A stretch of DNA of 40,509 bases from an uncultured Prolixibacteraceae bacterium (GCA_903834475.1 CAILJH010000048.1:1-40509), one strand, 5' to 3'; shown: positions 1 through 9,086, numbered from the stretch's first letter. Program-made: numbers and translations. Notes: generated from the sequence alone by a model not told the origin.

Positions 1-900
1 ATGACCTGGATGGCAATTGTTGGCACGGTCATGCTTCTGATCACATTTCTTACAACCAGGGAGCGAATTGTCCCCAGTGTTCAACAGAAATCCTCTGTAA
101 AGGAAGATTTGTCTGATCTTCTGAAGAATAGACCCTGGCTAATCATGCTCAGCTTAACCATTTTGGTGTTCATTACACTTGCGATGAAAGGCGGTTCGTA
201 TGTGTACTATTTTAATAATTACGTTGATAAAGTAGCCTTGGCTAATTTTATTAGTCCGGTAATTGCCGGCTTGTCTGATTTAGGCATTAATTTCTTTGGA
301 TCAGATCCGGTTGCTGCCGGTTTTGGTTTGTTCAATGCCGGAGGTATTATCTTCATGATTGTTGGAATTTCATTTTCAAAAAAGCTGGCAGATAAATATG
401 GCAAACGGGATGTTTATAAATACGGATTACTTGTTGCTACACTGTTTGTACTGATCTTTATCTTTTTCAAACCTGAAAATGTGCTCCTGATGTTCGGTTC
501 ACAAATTCTGCATGGATTTTTCTATGGGATAACCATACCGGTTCTTTGGGCCATGATTGCTGATGTTGCGGACTATTCAGAATGGAAAACAAAGCGCAGG
601 GCAACCGCAATTATCTTTTCAGCGATGATGATAGGTCTTAAGACCGGGCTCTCTATCGGGGGTGCCCTGGTAGCCTGGATTTTAGGTTTATACGGATACA
701 TTGCTAAAGAAAGTGGAGTCGCAGGTCAGGAGATTATTCAACCTCATTCGGTCTCTGAAGGAGCAAGACTGCTTGTGAGCATATATCCGTCAATTCCGTT
801 CCTTATTGGTGTTGGCCTGCTTTTCTTCTATGTGATTGACAAGAAAATGGAAACACAAATTGAAGAAGATTTGAAAACCCGCAGGAATGAAAACACATAA
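1..900 (+). CDS. GPH-family sugar:cation symporter (MFS), 3' part only
   Basis: This is the C-terminal 299 residues of a major-facilitator transporter of the glycoside-pentoside-hexuronide type, which imports mono- or oligosaccharides with a cation across the inner membrane. Several hydrophobic membrane segments are visible. The stretch DVADYSEWKTKRRAT followed by a glycine-rich helix (KTGLSIGGALVAW) is typical of the second half of this family. Relatives are about 450-500 residues, so roughly the first third lies upstream of the window. The ATG at position 1 is probably internal, not the true start. The next gene is a GH10 xylanase, so xylo-oligosaccharides or xylosides are a reasonable substrate guess. 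Family assignment is firm; substrate is inference. Confidence 0.88.
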   Translation: MTWMAIVGTVMLLITFLTTRERIVPSVQQKSSVKEDLSDLLKNRPWLIMLSLTILVFITLAMKGGSYVYYFNNYVDKVALANFISPVIAGLSDLGINFFGSDPVAAGFGLFNAGGIIFMIVGISFSKKLADKYGKRDVYKYGLLVATLFVLIFIFFKPENVLLMFGSQILHGFFYGITIPVLWAMIADVADYSEWKTKRRATAIIFSAMMIGLKTGLSIGGALVAWILGLYGYIAKESGVAGQEIIQPHSVSEGARLLVSIYPSIPFLIGVGLLFFYVIDKKMETQIEEDLKTRRNENT

Positions 901-954
901 TCTAATGACACATCAATTTCGAAATACAAAAGGAAAATCTAAAACACAATTCTA

Positions 955-1002
955 AACTTGGCTTTTTTTAAGCCTCCCCTTTTGGGGGAGGTTTGGAGGG
1001 GG
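955..1002 (+). repeat. G-rich interspersed hairpin repeat, copy 1
   Basis: After AACTTGGCTTT comes a C-rich/G-rich hairpin (CCTCCCC at 973-979, loop, GGGGAGG ending at 991) and then GGAGGGGG. The 19-mer GGGGGAGGTTTGGAGGGGG at 984-1002 recurs exactly, on the opposite strand, at 23341-23359. Here it ends 17 nt before the xylanase ATG. The AACTTGGCTTT lead-in also recurs near 23481-23493. It could act as a terminator or attenuator for the transporter gene, or as a translation or mRNA-stability element. It looks like one member of a dispersed family. Confidence 0.75.
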
Positions 1003-1019
1003 CTCCAAATTATTAAAAC

Positions 1020-2126
1020 ATGAAACTAATTACCACAATTACTGCCTTAGTTTTTCTGGCGTCAATACAAACCATGGCTCAGAAAACTTTGGCTGATGCT
1101 ACCAAAGGAAAATTCCTGTTGGGTGTAGCTGTTAATTCGCAACAAGTCGACGGTGTTAATCCCATCGAAACAGAGCTGATTGCTAAAGAATTCAGCGCCA
1201 TTGTTCCTGAAAACTGTATGAAACCCCAACCGATCCATCCGGAAGAAAACAAATATGTATGGGATAGTGCGGATAAATTTGTCGCTTTTGGAGAAAAAAA
1301 CAAGCAGGTTGTAACCGGGCATTGCCTGATCTGGCATTCTCAAATTGGCAAATGGTTCTTTATTGATGCGGATGGAAAAGATGTATCGCCTGAAGTTCTG
1401 AAAGAGCGTATGCACCAGCACATCCTCACCGTTGTTGGACGCTACAAAGGCCGCATTAAAGGCTGGGATGTTGTTAATGAGGCTTTTGAAGATAACGGTA
1501 CTTACCGAAACAGTAAATTCTACCAGATTCTGGGCAAGGATTTCATCAAATATGCATTCCAGTTTGCTCATGAAGCTGATCCGAATGTCGAATTGTACTA
1601 CAACGATTACAATGTGGAAACACCTGCCAAATGCGATGCAATCGTCCAACTGGTGAAAGAACTCAAGGCTGCCGGCTGCCGGATCGATGCTGTTGGCTCG
1701 CAGGCACACTGGCACATGAATTCACCAACTGTCGACGCCACAGAAACCAGCATTAAGAAACTAAAGGATGCCGGCGTAAAAGTACTTTTTACCGAATTGG
1801 ATATTTCGATTCTCCCAAGTCCGTATGATGGGGCGAACGTTGCAGCCAATTTCAAGTATTCAAAGGAAATGGATCCATACAAGGAAGGTGTGCCGGACTC
1901 CATTCAGCAGAAATGGAATAAGCGCATGCTGGATATGTTCGGGCTTTTCCTGAAATACAATGATGTAGTTGATCGCGTCACTCTTTGGGGCTTGACTGAT
2001 AACACAACGTGGCTAAATAATTTTCCTATCCGGGGAAGAAAAGATTATCCTGTACTTTTCGACCGCAATAACCAGCGCAAACCGGTGGTTGATGAAATGA
2101 TCAAGATGGCAAAAAAATCAAAGTGA
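1020..2126 (+). CDS. GH10 endo-1,4-beta-xylanase
   Basis: A 368-residue single-domain family 10 glycoside hydrolase that cleaves internal beta-1,4 bonds of xylan. Residues 1-21 are a signal peptide ending MAQ, so the enzyme is exported. GH10 landmarks appear in order: ENCMKP (usual ENxMK), GHCLIWHSQ, WDVVNEAF with the acid/base E154, FTELDIS with the nucleophile E259, and LWGLTDNTTWL near the C terminus. Length is that of a bare catalytic domain, with no carbohydrate-binding module. It sits between a sugar symporter and a GH43 enzyme, so the three probably act together on xylan. A G-rich hairpin repeat lies directly upstream of the start. The mature enzyme is probably periplasmic, acting on imported oligosaccharides, but this is not shown. 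Confidence 0.95.
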   Translation: MKLITTITALVFLASIQTMAQKTLADATKGKFLLGVAVNSQQVDGVNPIETELIAKEFSAIVPENCMKPQPIHPEENKYVWDSADKFVAFGEKNKQVVTGHCLIWHSQIGKWFFIDADGKDVSPEVLKERMHQHILTVVGRYKGRIKGWDVVNEAFEDNGTYRNSKFYQILGKDFIKYAFQFAHEADPNVELYYNDYNVETPAKCDAIVQLVKELKAAGCRIDAVGSQAHWHMNSPTVDATETSIKKLKDAGVKVLFTELDISILPSPYDGANVAANFKYSKEMDPYKEGVPDSIQQKWNKRMLDMFGLFLKYNDVVDRVTLWGLTDNTTWLNNFPIRGRKDYPVLFDRNNQRKPVVDEMIKMAKKSK

Positions 2127-2137
2127 TTTACTATTAG

Positions 2138-2179
2138 ACCATTGACTATTTAGGATTAAGCGAATAAATAGTCAATGGT
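2138..2179. repeat. perfect 15-bp inverted repeat between GH10 and GH43 genes
   Basis: ACCATTGACTATTTA (2138-2152) and its exact reverse complement (2165-2179) flank a 12-nt loop. It begins 11 nt after the xylanase stop. No T-tract follows on either strand, so it is not a standard intrinsic terminator. It may be an mRNA-processing or 3'-end-protecting hairpin, or the relic of a small palindromic element. Confidence 0.7.
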
Positions 2180-2253
2180 AAATCGTTAAATTGTAAATGC
2201 ATTCAAACTGAAATTTGTGTCAGAAACAACAGAAACTTATAAACAGCAATTCA

Positions 2254-3231
2254 ATGAAACAAGCACGGTATTTAGTTGAGAATGATTTTATGGCCGATCC
2301 GGCTGTTCATGTTTTTGAAGGAAAATTATACATTTATCCTTCTCACGACCGCGAATCGGGTATTCCGGAAAATGACAATGGCGATCATTTCGACATGAAT
2401 GATTACCATGTTTTTTCTACTTCAGATATCGAAAATGAGCCGCTCACTGATCATGGTGTCGTGCTTAAAGTAAGCGATATTGCCTGGGCCGGACGTCAGT
2501 TGTGGGATTGTGATGTGGCATTTAAGAACGGCAAATACTACATGTATTATCCATTGAAAGACCAAACCGACATTTTCCGTCTGGGAGTGGCTATTTCAGA
2601 AAGTCCGGCAGGACCGTTCATTCCACAGCCCGATCCTATCCGGGCAAGTTACAGCATCGACCCTGCCATATTTGAAGATACCGATGGAACTCAATACATG
2701 TATTTTGGCGGTTTATGGGGTGGCCAGTTGCAACGTTACAAAGACAATAAAGCTTTGGAAAATGCCTGTTTGCCTTCAGGAGACGAATTGGCTTTACCAT
2801 CACGGGTTGTTCGTTTGTCAGAAGATATGCTTGGTTTTGCTGAAGAACCCCGTCCGGTAATTATCCTGAATCCCGATGGAACTTCGATGAAAGCCGGGCA
2901 GACAAACCGTTTTTTCGAAGCTTCCTGGATGCATCGATACAAGGGCAAATATTATTTCTCTTATTCGACAGGTGATACACACTTATTGTGCTATGCTATT
3001 GGAGACAATCCTTACGGACCTTTTACCTACCAGGGAGTGATTCTGACTCCGGTTGTCGGATGGACAACCCATCACGCTATTGCCGAATTCAAAGGAAAAT
3101 GGTACTTGTTTCATCACGACAGTGTTCCTTCAGGAGGAAGAACCTGGTTGCGCAGCCTGAAAGTGGTCGAACTGGAATATGATGAAGACGGAACGATTAA
3201 GACTATTGACGGTGGCGGTGATAATGCGTAA
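2254..3231 (+). CDS. GH43 glycoside hydrolase (beta-xylosidase / alpha-L-arabinofuranosidase type)
   Basis: A 325-residue five-bladed beta-propeller hydrolase of family 43, expected to remove xylose or arabinose from xylo-oligosaccharides. The three invariant carboxylates are visible: D15 in ADPAVHV (general base), D136 in IDPAIF (pKa modulator) and E222 in FEASWMH (general acid). I chose the ATG at 2254. The longer frame starts with a TTG at 2215 and adds 13 low-complexity residues. There is no signal peptide, so it probably works in the cytoplasm on products imported by the upstream symporter. The frame ends at TAA 3229-3231, but the same frame continues open and protein-like for 32 more codons (see 3232-3330). 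GH43 subfamily and exact specificity cannot be read from the sequence. Confidence 0.93.
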   Translation: MKQARYLVENDFMADPAVHVFEGKLYIYPSHDRESGIPENDNGDHFDMNDYHVFSTSDIENEPLTDHGVVLKVSDIAWAGRQLWDCDVAFKNGKYYMYYPLKDQTDIFRLGVAISESPAGPFIPQPDPIRASYSIDPAIFEDTDGTQYMYFGGLWGGQLQRYKDNKALENACLPSGDELALPSRVVRLSEDMLGFAEEPRPVIILNPDGTSMKAGQTNRFFEASWMHRYKGKYYFSYSTGDTHLLCYAIGDNPYGPFTYQGVILTPVVGWTTHHAIAEFKGKWYLFHHDSVPSGGRTWLRSLKVVELEYDEDGTIKTIDGGGDNA

Positions 3232-3330
3232 TATTATGAAAATCAAATCCCAGCGCCCACTCTGAAGAAAATCTATGAATATGATGTTGCTACAAAAAAG
3301 GGTGAGAAAATCGAAGTGGAAAGGATGTGA
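3232..3330 (+). other. in-frame coding-like tail after the GH43 stop codon
   Basis: Directly after the TAA of the GH43 gene the same frame reads 32 sense codons to a TGA at 3328-3330. It starts YYENQIPAPTLKKIYEYDV and ends EKIEVERM. The composition is that of ordinary protein, unlike the AT-rich spacer that follows. It may be a former C-terminal extension cut off by a nonsense change, or a fragment of a lost neighbouring gene. The GH43 catalytic domain is complete without it. Confidence 0.45.
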
Positions 3331-3474
3331 TGACTTTAAAAGAAAACCGGTAAACTTCCAGACATCAGGGAAGTCAAGCCTTTCTGATATTGAGTAGAAC
3401 TTGAATTGGCGATGTGATTTCAAAAATGAAAAAATAATTTTGGTGACTGACAAAAACACCACTAAAATAAAAGG

Positions 3475-3482
3475 TATTTTTG
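3475..3482 (+). promoter_or_regulatory. Bacteroidota-type -7 promoter element before the GH2 gene
   Basis: TATTTTTG matches TAnnTTTG exactly and lies 30 nt before the ATG at 3513. No clear -33 TTTG is seen at the expected distance, so it is a candidate only. It would give the GH2 gene its own transcript. Confidence 0.4.
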
Positions 3483-3512
3483 AGTGATGCGGAACATCAA
3501 TTCTGAAAATCA

Positions 3513-6383
3513 ATGAACAGGAACTATATGAACCATTCAAACTTATTCGGAAGACCTTTAATCTTAACGATACTGCTTTCAATTTCAATAGGAATCCAGG
3601 CTCAGTCCAGATTGAATTTTGGCCTGAACCAACCGCAAGATGCTGCAACTTTACCTGTTTCTGTTACAAAACCTCAGGTATCAATCCGGAAAGCGAAAGT
3701 GGTAGTTTCGGCTGAAATTCAAAAAATAACTGAAAACGAATACCTGCTTTCTACGGGTTGGAAAATGGCTGAAGCAGATCAGGTTATCAAAGCAGATCAA
3801 TCCATATTTAATCCTGATTTGAATACTTCCGGATGGTACAATGCCACTGTTCCAGGAACCGTGTTAACCACTTTGGTTGATCAGGGAGTTTACCCCGATC
3901 CGTATTTCGGCCTGAACAACCTGTCTGTTCCGGACTCACTTTGCCGGAAAGATTGGTGGTACCGTTTGCAGGTTAAGCTTCCAGAAAATATCGCCGGAAA
4001 AACCATCCGACTGCTTTTCAACGGAATTAATTACAAAGCCGATATCTGGATGAATGGCAAATTGCTTGGCCGGATTAACGGAGCATTTCAGCGCGGAGAG
4101 TTTGATGCTACCGGTTCGATAAACCTTCAGGGTAAAAATATTCTGGCGGTTCATATTTTCCCGCCAAATAATCCGGGTATTCCTCAGGAGGAATCGCTTA
4201 AAGCAGGCCCTGGACCAAATGGCGGGCAATTGTGTCTGGATGGACCAACATTTATTTCGTCCGAAGGTTGGGACTGGATTCCGGGAATCCGCGACCGGAA
4301 CATCGGCATTTGGCAGGATGTGCGACTCCGTTTGACCGATGCCGTTACAATTTCTGATCCTCAGGTGATTACCGATTTGCCTTTGCCTGATACAAGCAGC
4401 GTAGCGATTACCATCAAATCCGGAATCCGGAACAATTCATCCAAAGTTCAACAGGTAATCGTCAGCGGGCAGATTGAAAACTTTGAATTCAGCAAAAGTT
4501 TGGAATTACAACCGAACGAATTTAGAACGGTTAGCTTTTCTCCATCCGAATTTCCTCAGTTAAACCTTAAAAATCCAAGACTTTGGTGGCCAAATGGATA
4601 TGGTCGTCCGGAATTGTATAAGCTGAAGTTACAGGCAAAGCTTGAAAATGGCAACCTTTCTGATCAGCAAAGTGTGCGTTTTGGAGTCCGTGAATTTTCC
4701 TATGAATTGTCGGTTGCCCAACCCGAAAAAACTATGTGGCGTGTCGAATTCAATCCGGTGAAGGCTGCGGGTAAAGACATGTTCAACAACGTTGACCGAA
4801 CCGATGTTGGTCAGGAAACTTTTATTTCAAAACTGGCCGATACCGCAGATCCTTCGTTGCTTACTTCCATCAGTAAAAATAGCGACAATCCTTTCCTGAC
4901 AATCAAAGTAAACGGAGTGCCGGTATTCTGTAAAGGCGGAAACTGGGGTATGGACGATGGCATGAAACGGGTTTCGCGCGAACGGCTGGAACCCTATTTC
5001 AAACTTCACCGGGATGCCAATTTCAACATGATACGGAACTGGACCGGCGAAAGTACCGAAGCGGTTTTCTATGACCTTTGCGACGAATACGGGATGTTGG
5101 TTTGGAACGATTTCTGGCTTTCGACCGAAGGATACAACCTGAATGTGAACGATAACAACTTGTTTATGGCCAATTCGACGGATGTGGTGAAGAGGTTCCG
5201 AAACCATCCTTCTATTGCCATTTGGTGTCCGCGCAACGAAGGATATGCCCCGTTACAGATCGAGCCACAACTTCAGTCGCTTATTGCAACAGAAGACGGA
5301 ACACGATTGTATCAGCCAAACTCGCGTAACCTGAACCTTCGCCCAAGCGGACCATGGAATTATTTGACCGATCCTGCTGAATATTTCAGGAATATTGCCG
5401 AAGGATTTTCTACTGAACTGGGAACACCGTCGGTACCTACTGCTGCGACCATTCGTTCATTTATGCCTGAAGAAGATCAGTGGCCAATCAGCGATACCTG
5501 GTATTACCACGATTTGCACGACGGACAAAAAGATTACCTGAAAGCAATTGAAACGAAATATGGCAAAAGCGCCAATCTGGATGACTTTTGTAAAAAGGCT
5601 CAATTGGTGAATTACGACAGCCACCGTGCCATGTTCGAAAGCTGGAACAGCAAAATGTGGAATAAAGCCAGCGGAATGCTTTTGTGGATGAGCCATCCGG
5701 CCTGGCCAAGCATGGTTTGGCAAACCTATTCGTGGGATTTCGAGACTTTTGGTTCTTATTTTGGCTCGAAAAAAGCCTGCGAGCCACTCCATATTCAATT
5801 GAATCTGAACGACAACAAAGTGGTTGTAATCAATACATCATTGAAACAATATAACCAGTTAAACGCCACCCTCGAAATCTATGATTTGAAAGGGGAAAAA
5901 TTATACACCAAAACCAATCCAATCAAGGTTTTGGCCGATCAGTTAGCCAATTGTTTTGCGGCTGAGATACCAGCCGGATTGCCATCGGTTTATCTTCTGC
6001 GTTTGAGCCTGACCGAAGGAAAGAAGGTTTTGTCGCAGAATGAATACTGGAAAAGTAATCATCCGGATGGTAATTTCAATGTATTTAATAGTCTGGCAGA
6101 AGTAGATTTGGCAGCAAAAGTGATCAAACAGGAAACGGGTAAGGTGACATTTGTGATTTCCAACCCAACCAAATCAACAGCTATTGATCTGAAATTCAAT
6201 CTTCGTGATCCAAAAAGTGGCAAAATTCTTCTTCCGGCCAACTTCTCCGACGGATATTTCACGCTGCTTCCCGGTGAGAAAAAGCAAATGGCTGTTGAAT
6301 GGAATAGTTCCGTGCAAAAGAATCCTGAGGTCATTGTGGAAGGCTATAACCTGAAGTCGCAATCGTTGTTTATTTTCAGATAG
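3513..6383 (+). CDS. large exported GH2 hydrolase (exo-beta-glucosaminidase / mannosidase-like)
   Basis: A 956-residue family 2 glycoside hydrolase. Residues 1-31 form a signal peptide ending IQAQ; a second ATG at 3528 would also serve. Domain order is a jelly-roll sugar-binding domain (about 75-270, with WMNGKLLGR), an Ig-like sandwich (about 280-400), a TIM barrel (about 470-760) and C-terminal beta domains. The acid/base is E576 in IAIWCPRNEG and the likely nucleophile is E635 in FSTELG. The CPRNEG form resembles the exo-beta-D-glucosaminidase/beta-mannosidase branch, not classical LacZ. It is last in the + strand hemicellulose cluster, so it may remove a side group from xylan or glucomannan fragments. 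GH2 assignment is firm; substrate is unknown. Confidence 0.9.
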   Translation: MNRNYMNHSNLFGRPLILTILLSISIGIQAQSRLNFGLNQPQDAATLPVSVTKPQVSIRKAKVVVSAEIQKITENEYLLSTGWKMAEADQVIKADQSIFNPDLNTSGWYNATVPGTVLTTLVDQGVYPDPYFGLNNLSVPDSLCRKDWWYRLQVKLPENIAGKTIRLLFNGINYKADIWMNGKLLGRINGAFQRGEFDATGSINLQGKNILAVHIFPPNNPGIPQEESLKAGPGPNGGQLCLDGPTFISSEGWDWIPGIRDRNIGIWQDVRLRLTDAVTISDPQVITDLPLPDTSSVAITIKSGIRNNSSKVQQVIVSGQIENFEFSKSLELQPNEFRTVSFSPSEFPQLNLKNPRLWWPNGYGRPELYKLKLQAKLENGNLSDQQSVRFGVREFSYELSVAQPEKTMWRVEFNPVKAAGKDMFNNVDRTDVGQETFISKLADTADPSLLTSISKNSDNPFLTIKVNGVPVFCKGGNWGMDDGMKRVSRERLEPYFKLHRDANFNMIRNWTGESTEAVFYDLCDEYGMLVWNDFWLSTEGYNLNVNDNNLFMANSTDVVKRFRNHPSIAIWCPRNEGYAPLQIEPQLQSLIATEDGTRLYQPNSRNLNLRPSGPWNYLTDPAEYFRNIAEGFSTELGTPSVPTAATIRSFMPEEDQWPISDTWYYHDLHDGQKDYLKAIETKYGKSANLDDFCKKAQLVNYDSHRAMFESWNSKMWNKASGMLLWMSHPAWPSMVWQTYSWDFETFGSYFGSKKACEPLHIQLNLNDNKVVVINTSLKQYNQLNATLEIYDLKGEKLYTKTNPIKVLADQLANCFAAEIPAGLPSVYLLRLSLTEGKKVLSQNEYWKSNHPDGNFNVFNSLAEVDLAAKVIKQETGKVTFVISNPTKSTAIDLKFNLRDPKSGKILLPANFSDGYFTLLPGEKKQMAVEWNSSVQKNPEVIVEGYNLKSQSLFIFR

Positions 6384-6485
6384 GATATTTCAATTTGCCA
6401 CAGATTTTTGGAATTTCCATAAGGGAAGCATGACTTGTGTCGAGGTTGATTTCTTTGGTTACGTTCTATTCAAAACTGATAAATC

Positions 6486-8054
6486 TTACCCAGTCTGTAT
6501 TTCTTTCAATTTCCTTTTTAAAGCGATCGAAGTATCTGTAATTGACAGTCCGCCTTTCCCGGTGCATTTTACACATGAAGGCATTGATTTACCAACTCGT
6601 GAAACAGTTTGAATAACCTGGTCAAGGGGAATGACTTCATCAAAACCTGAGATGGCCATAATTGCGGAAGAATAAGCATTTATTGCAGCACTAATGTTTT
6701 TTCCAAGACAGGGTACTTCCACCCGGTCGGCAACCGGATCGCACACCAACCCAATCATGTTCTGAATGGCCATGGAGGCTGCTCCCAAAGCTTGTTTTGC
6801 AGTTCCTCCCATCAGCTGAGCAACTGCTGCTGCAGCCATCCCTGAAGCGGCGCCACATTCGACCTGACAGCCATGTTCTTCAGCCGAAAATCCAGGGCCT
6901 TGTGCAAAAAATGCCCCAATAACTCCGGCAGCAAAATAGGCTTTAACCAACTCATTGTTTTCTGAACCAATATTTTCAGCAACAGCACGCAGCAATCCTC
7001 CAACCGTTCCACACGAACCGGCCGTTGGAACAGCTACAATCACCTCCATACTGCTTTTTGATTCCATTAATGCAGTAACATTGGCAATGATGCGATTAAT
7101 AACCGAGTCTTTAAGTTTGCCCTCTACTTCTGCCTTTTCTATCAAGTGCGATTGTTGTGGTAAAATCCGATCTTGGTAATATGTTCCTTTTAATCCTGTA
7201 TCAATACTACGGTGAATGATTTGAATAATATCAACCATTTTCAGGTTTAATTCCCTTTCATTTAATCCGCTAAGACACATTTCATAAGTAAGTCCCAATT
7301 CCCCTAAATCTGCATTGTTCTTTTCAGCGTAATCAAACAACGTCTGCAATGAATCGAATGGCATTTCGGTTCTTCTGCCCGCTATGACAGGCATTATTGG
7401 ATGGACAACAGAAATATCGTTTATTTCGGGGTAATTTTGAAGTTGATCTATAAATTCAGGAGAAAAAGGAAATGATGATTTAAATTCCAAAAAGGTAAAT
7501 TCTTCCTTTTGCTGAGATAAAAATTCAATATCCGGAGGAATACTGTTTTTTAGTTCTTCCGAAATACCGGATTTCCCTTGAATAAAAATGATCAATTCAT
7601 GCCATTCTCCATTTAAGGTCACATTAAAACCATTGATAGATCTGATTTCAAAAGAGCCGCCTCCCAAAGAGACAGCTATTATTTCTACTTTCTTTTCTGA
7701 AATCCCCCACAATGTAAGTCGCACAGTATTGGCATGTGAAGTTGTGAAAGAACTAACCTGATATTCGATTGAAATACCTTTTTCGATAGCGAGGCTCTCT
7801 GAATTTCTGATTTGTTCATCGGTAATATCAAGTCCCAATAAACCACCTTCGATACCTATGGTCGTCCCCTGCTCTCTGTAATTGGGAGCCCAGGCACCGT
7901 CGCGATCAAATTCAACAAGAGCTTTCACCAACCGATCGTTTAATATATCGACTGCTGTCTTTGCTATCCGCCAAGATGCTGCAGTATGCGAACTTGACGG
8001 TCCCCGCATTACCGGACCGATCACGTCGTTAAATATACCAGGTAATTTTTTCAT
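6486..8054 (-). CDS. iron-sulfur L-serine ammonia-lyase (single-chain)
   Basis: A 522-residue enzyme of the Fe-S serine dehydratase family, which converts L-serine to pyruvate and ammonia. The N-terminal (beta) part carries GPSSSHTAASWRIAK. The C-terminal (alpha) part carries the substrate-binding PTAGSCGTVGG and cysteines for a [4Fe-4S] cluster in HGCQVECGAASG, GLVCDPVADRVEVPC and CVKCTGKGG. Both halves are in one chain. The SSSHTAASWRIA motif departs from the common SSSHTxGPMRA, so a related beta-hydroxy or other amino acid is possible. It is the last gene of an apparent operon, 26 nt after an ornithine-cyclodeaminase-family gene and behind a dipeptidyl peptidase, which fits amino-acid catabolism. 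It ends convergent with the GH2 gene. No gene symbol is given because SdaA and TdcG paralogues cannot be told apart. Confidence 0.88.
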   Translation of the reverse strand: MKKLPGIFNDVIGPVMRGPSSSHTAASWRIAKTAVDILNDRLVKALVEFDRDGAWAPNYREQGTTIGIEGGLLGLDITDEQIRNSESLAIEKGISIEYQVSSFTTSHANTVRLTLWGISEKKVEIIAVSLGGGSFEIRSINGFNVTLNGEWHELIIFIQGKSGISEELKNSIPPDIEFLSQQKEEFTFLEFKSSFPFSPEFIDQLQNYPEINDISVVHPIMPVIAGRRTEMPFDSLQTLFDYAEKNNADLGELGLTYEMCLSGLNERELNLKMVDIIQIIHRSIDTGLKGTYYQDRILPQQSHLIEKAEVEGKLKDSVINRIIANVTALMESKSSMEVIVAVPTAGSCGTVGGLLRAVAENIGSENNELVKAYFAAGVIGAFFAQGPGFSAEEHGCQVECGAASGMAAAAVAQLMGGTAKQALGAASMAIQNMIGLVCDPVADRVEVPCLGKNISAAINAYSSAIMAISGFDEVIPLDQVIQTVSRVGKSMPSCVKCTGKGGLSITDTSIALKRKLKEIQTG

Positions 8055-8080
8055 TTTCTTTTTCCATTTCTGGTTTTCAC

Positions 8081-9073
8081 TTATTCAAACAGGTTTATAT
8101 CGCGTCCAAATGAATTTTCAAATGAATTGTTATAGATGTCGGTTGCAACGGTATAATCCTGAATAGCAATTCCTACACTTTTAAAAACAGTTATTTCGTC
8201 TTCTGATTCTCTGCCCGCAATTTTATTCAGGCAAAAATCGCCGATCTCCCCCAATATGTTACTTTTCTGAATAATCCCCTCCGCCATTGGTTTTATGAAA
8301 TCTCCACTTTCACTAATACATGATTCAATCTGGTCGACATACACTTTTGCATCCCTTAAGATATGGGGGTCAAGTTCCTGCATATGCGGCTGAAAAGAAC
8401 CAATTGCATTAATATGAACTCCTTTTTTTAATACTTCTTTTTTGAAAAGTGGCTCTGTTGAATTGGTAGCTGTACAGATGATATCCGCCTCATTTATAAT
8501 TGAAGTATCACTGGTATAAACCATTTCTATCTGGAATTTCTCTCGCATTTCCCTGATAAATCGATCCGCATTATTTTTGTTTTTGTCAAAAACCAGCACT
8601 TTTTTAATGTCTCTTTCACATGCCACAGCTTCCATCTGAGTCCGGCCCTGTGCACCGCTACCAAATAGTGCGAGGGTATTCGCATCTTTCCTGGCAAAAT
8701 ATCTTGTAGCCAGTCCACTGGCTGCACCGGTACGCAATGCTGTCAGATATTCCCCATCCATGATCGACAAAATTTCGCCGGTATCCGCATCAATTATTAA
8801 AACGATTCCCTGGATAACCGGAAGTTCCGGATTAAAACCGTTTGCACGCTGAGTGAGGAATTTTACTGATATTTTCTTTTCTTTCTCAACGTAAGCTGGC
8901 TTAAAAAGCATCATCATTTCGTTGGAAGGAAGTTTGGAAACAAAACGTAAAGGCACAAAACTTTCTTTGGAAGACAATAAAGAAAAAGCCCGTTCCATGC
9001 TGTCAATGGCCTGTTTCATGGAGTAATATTGTTTTATTTCTCCGGCAGTTATCAATCTGATCGGTTTTCTCAT
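8081..9073 (-). CDS. ornithine cyclodeaminase / mu-crystallin family dehydrogenase
   Basis: A 330-residue NAD(P)-dependent enzyme of the ornithine cyclodeaminase/mu-crystallin family. Members include ornithine cyclodeaminase, archaeal alanine dehydrogenase and delta1-pyrroline-2-carboxylate reductase. The nucleotide-binding stretch LALFGSGAQGRTQMEA and the family segment YLTALRTGAASGLATRYFA are visible, with VKFLTQRANG near the N terminus. I chose the ATG at 9073, giving MRKPIRLITAGEI. The longer frame begins at a TTG and would overlap the upstream gene. The gene lies 13 nt after the peptidase gene and 26 nt before the serine dehydratase gene. The family does not fix the substrate: proline-related imino acids (from X-Pro peptides) or pyruvate/alanine are the two options the neighbours suggest. 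Confidence 0.85.
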   Translation of the reverse strand: MRKPIRLITAGEIKQYYSMKQAIDSMERAFSLLSSKESFVPLRFVSKLPSNEMMMLFKPAYVEKEKKISVKFLTQRANGFNPELPVIQGIVLIIDADTGEILSIMDGEYLTALRTGAASGLATRYFARKDANTLALFGSGAQGRTQMEAVACERDIKKVLVFDKNKNNADRFIREMREKFQIEMVYTSDTSIINEADIICTATNSTEPLFKKEVLKKGVHINAIGSFQPHMQELDPHILRDAKVYVDQIESCISESGDFIKPMAEGIIQKSNILGEIGDFCLNKIAGRESEDEITVFKSVGIAIQDYTVATDIYNNSFENSFGRDINLFE

Positions 9074-9086
9074 GTCAATATCTCCA

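Noticed and set aside
1062..1715. 217-codon minus-strand open frame inside the GH10 gene
   Set aside because: It is antisense to an unmistakable xylanase and has no recognisable domain or promoter.
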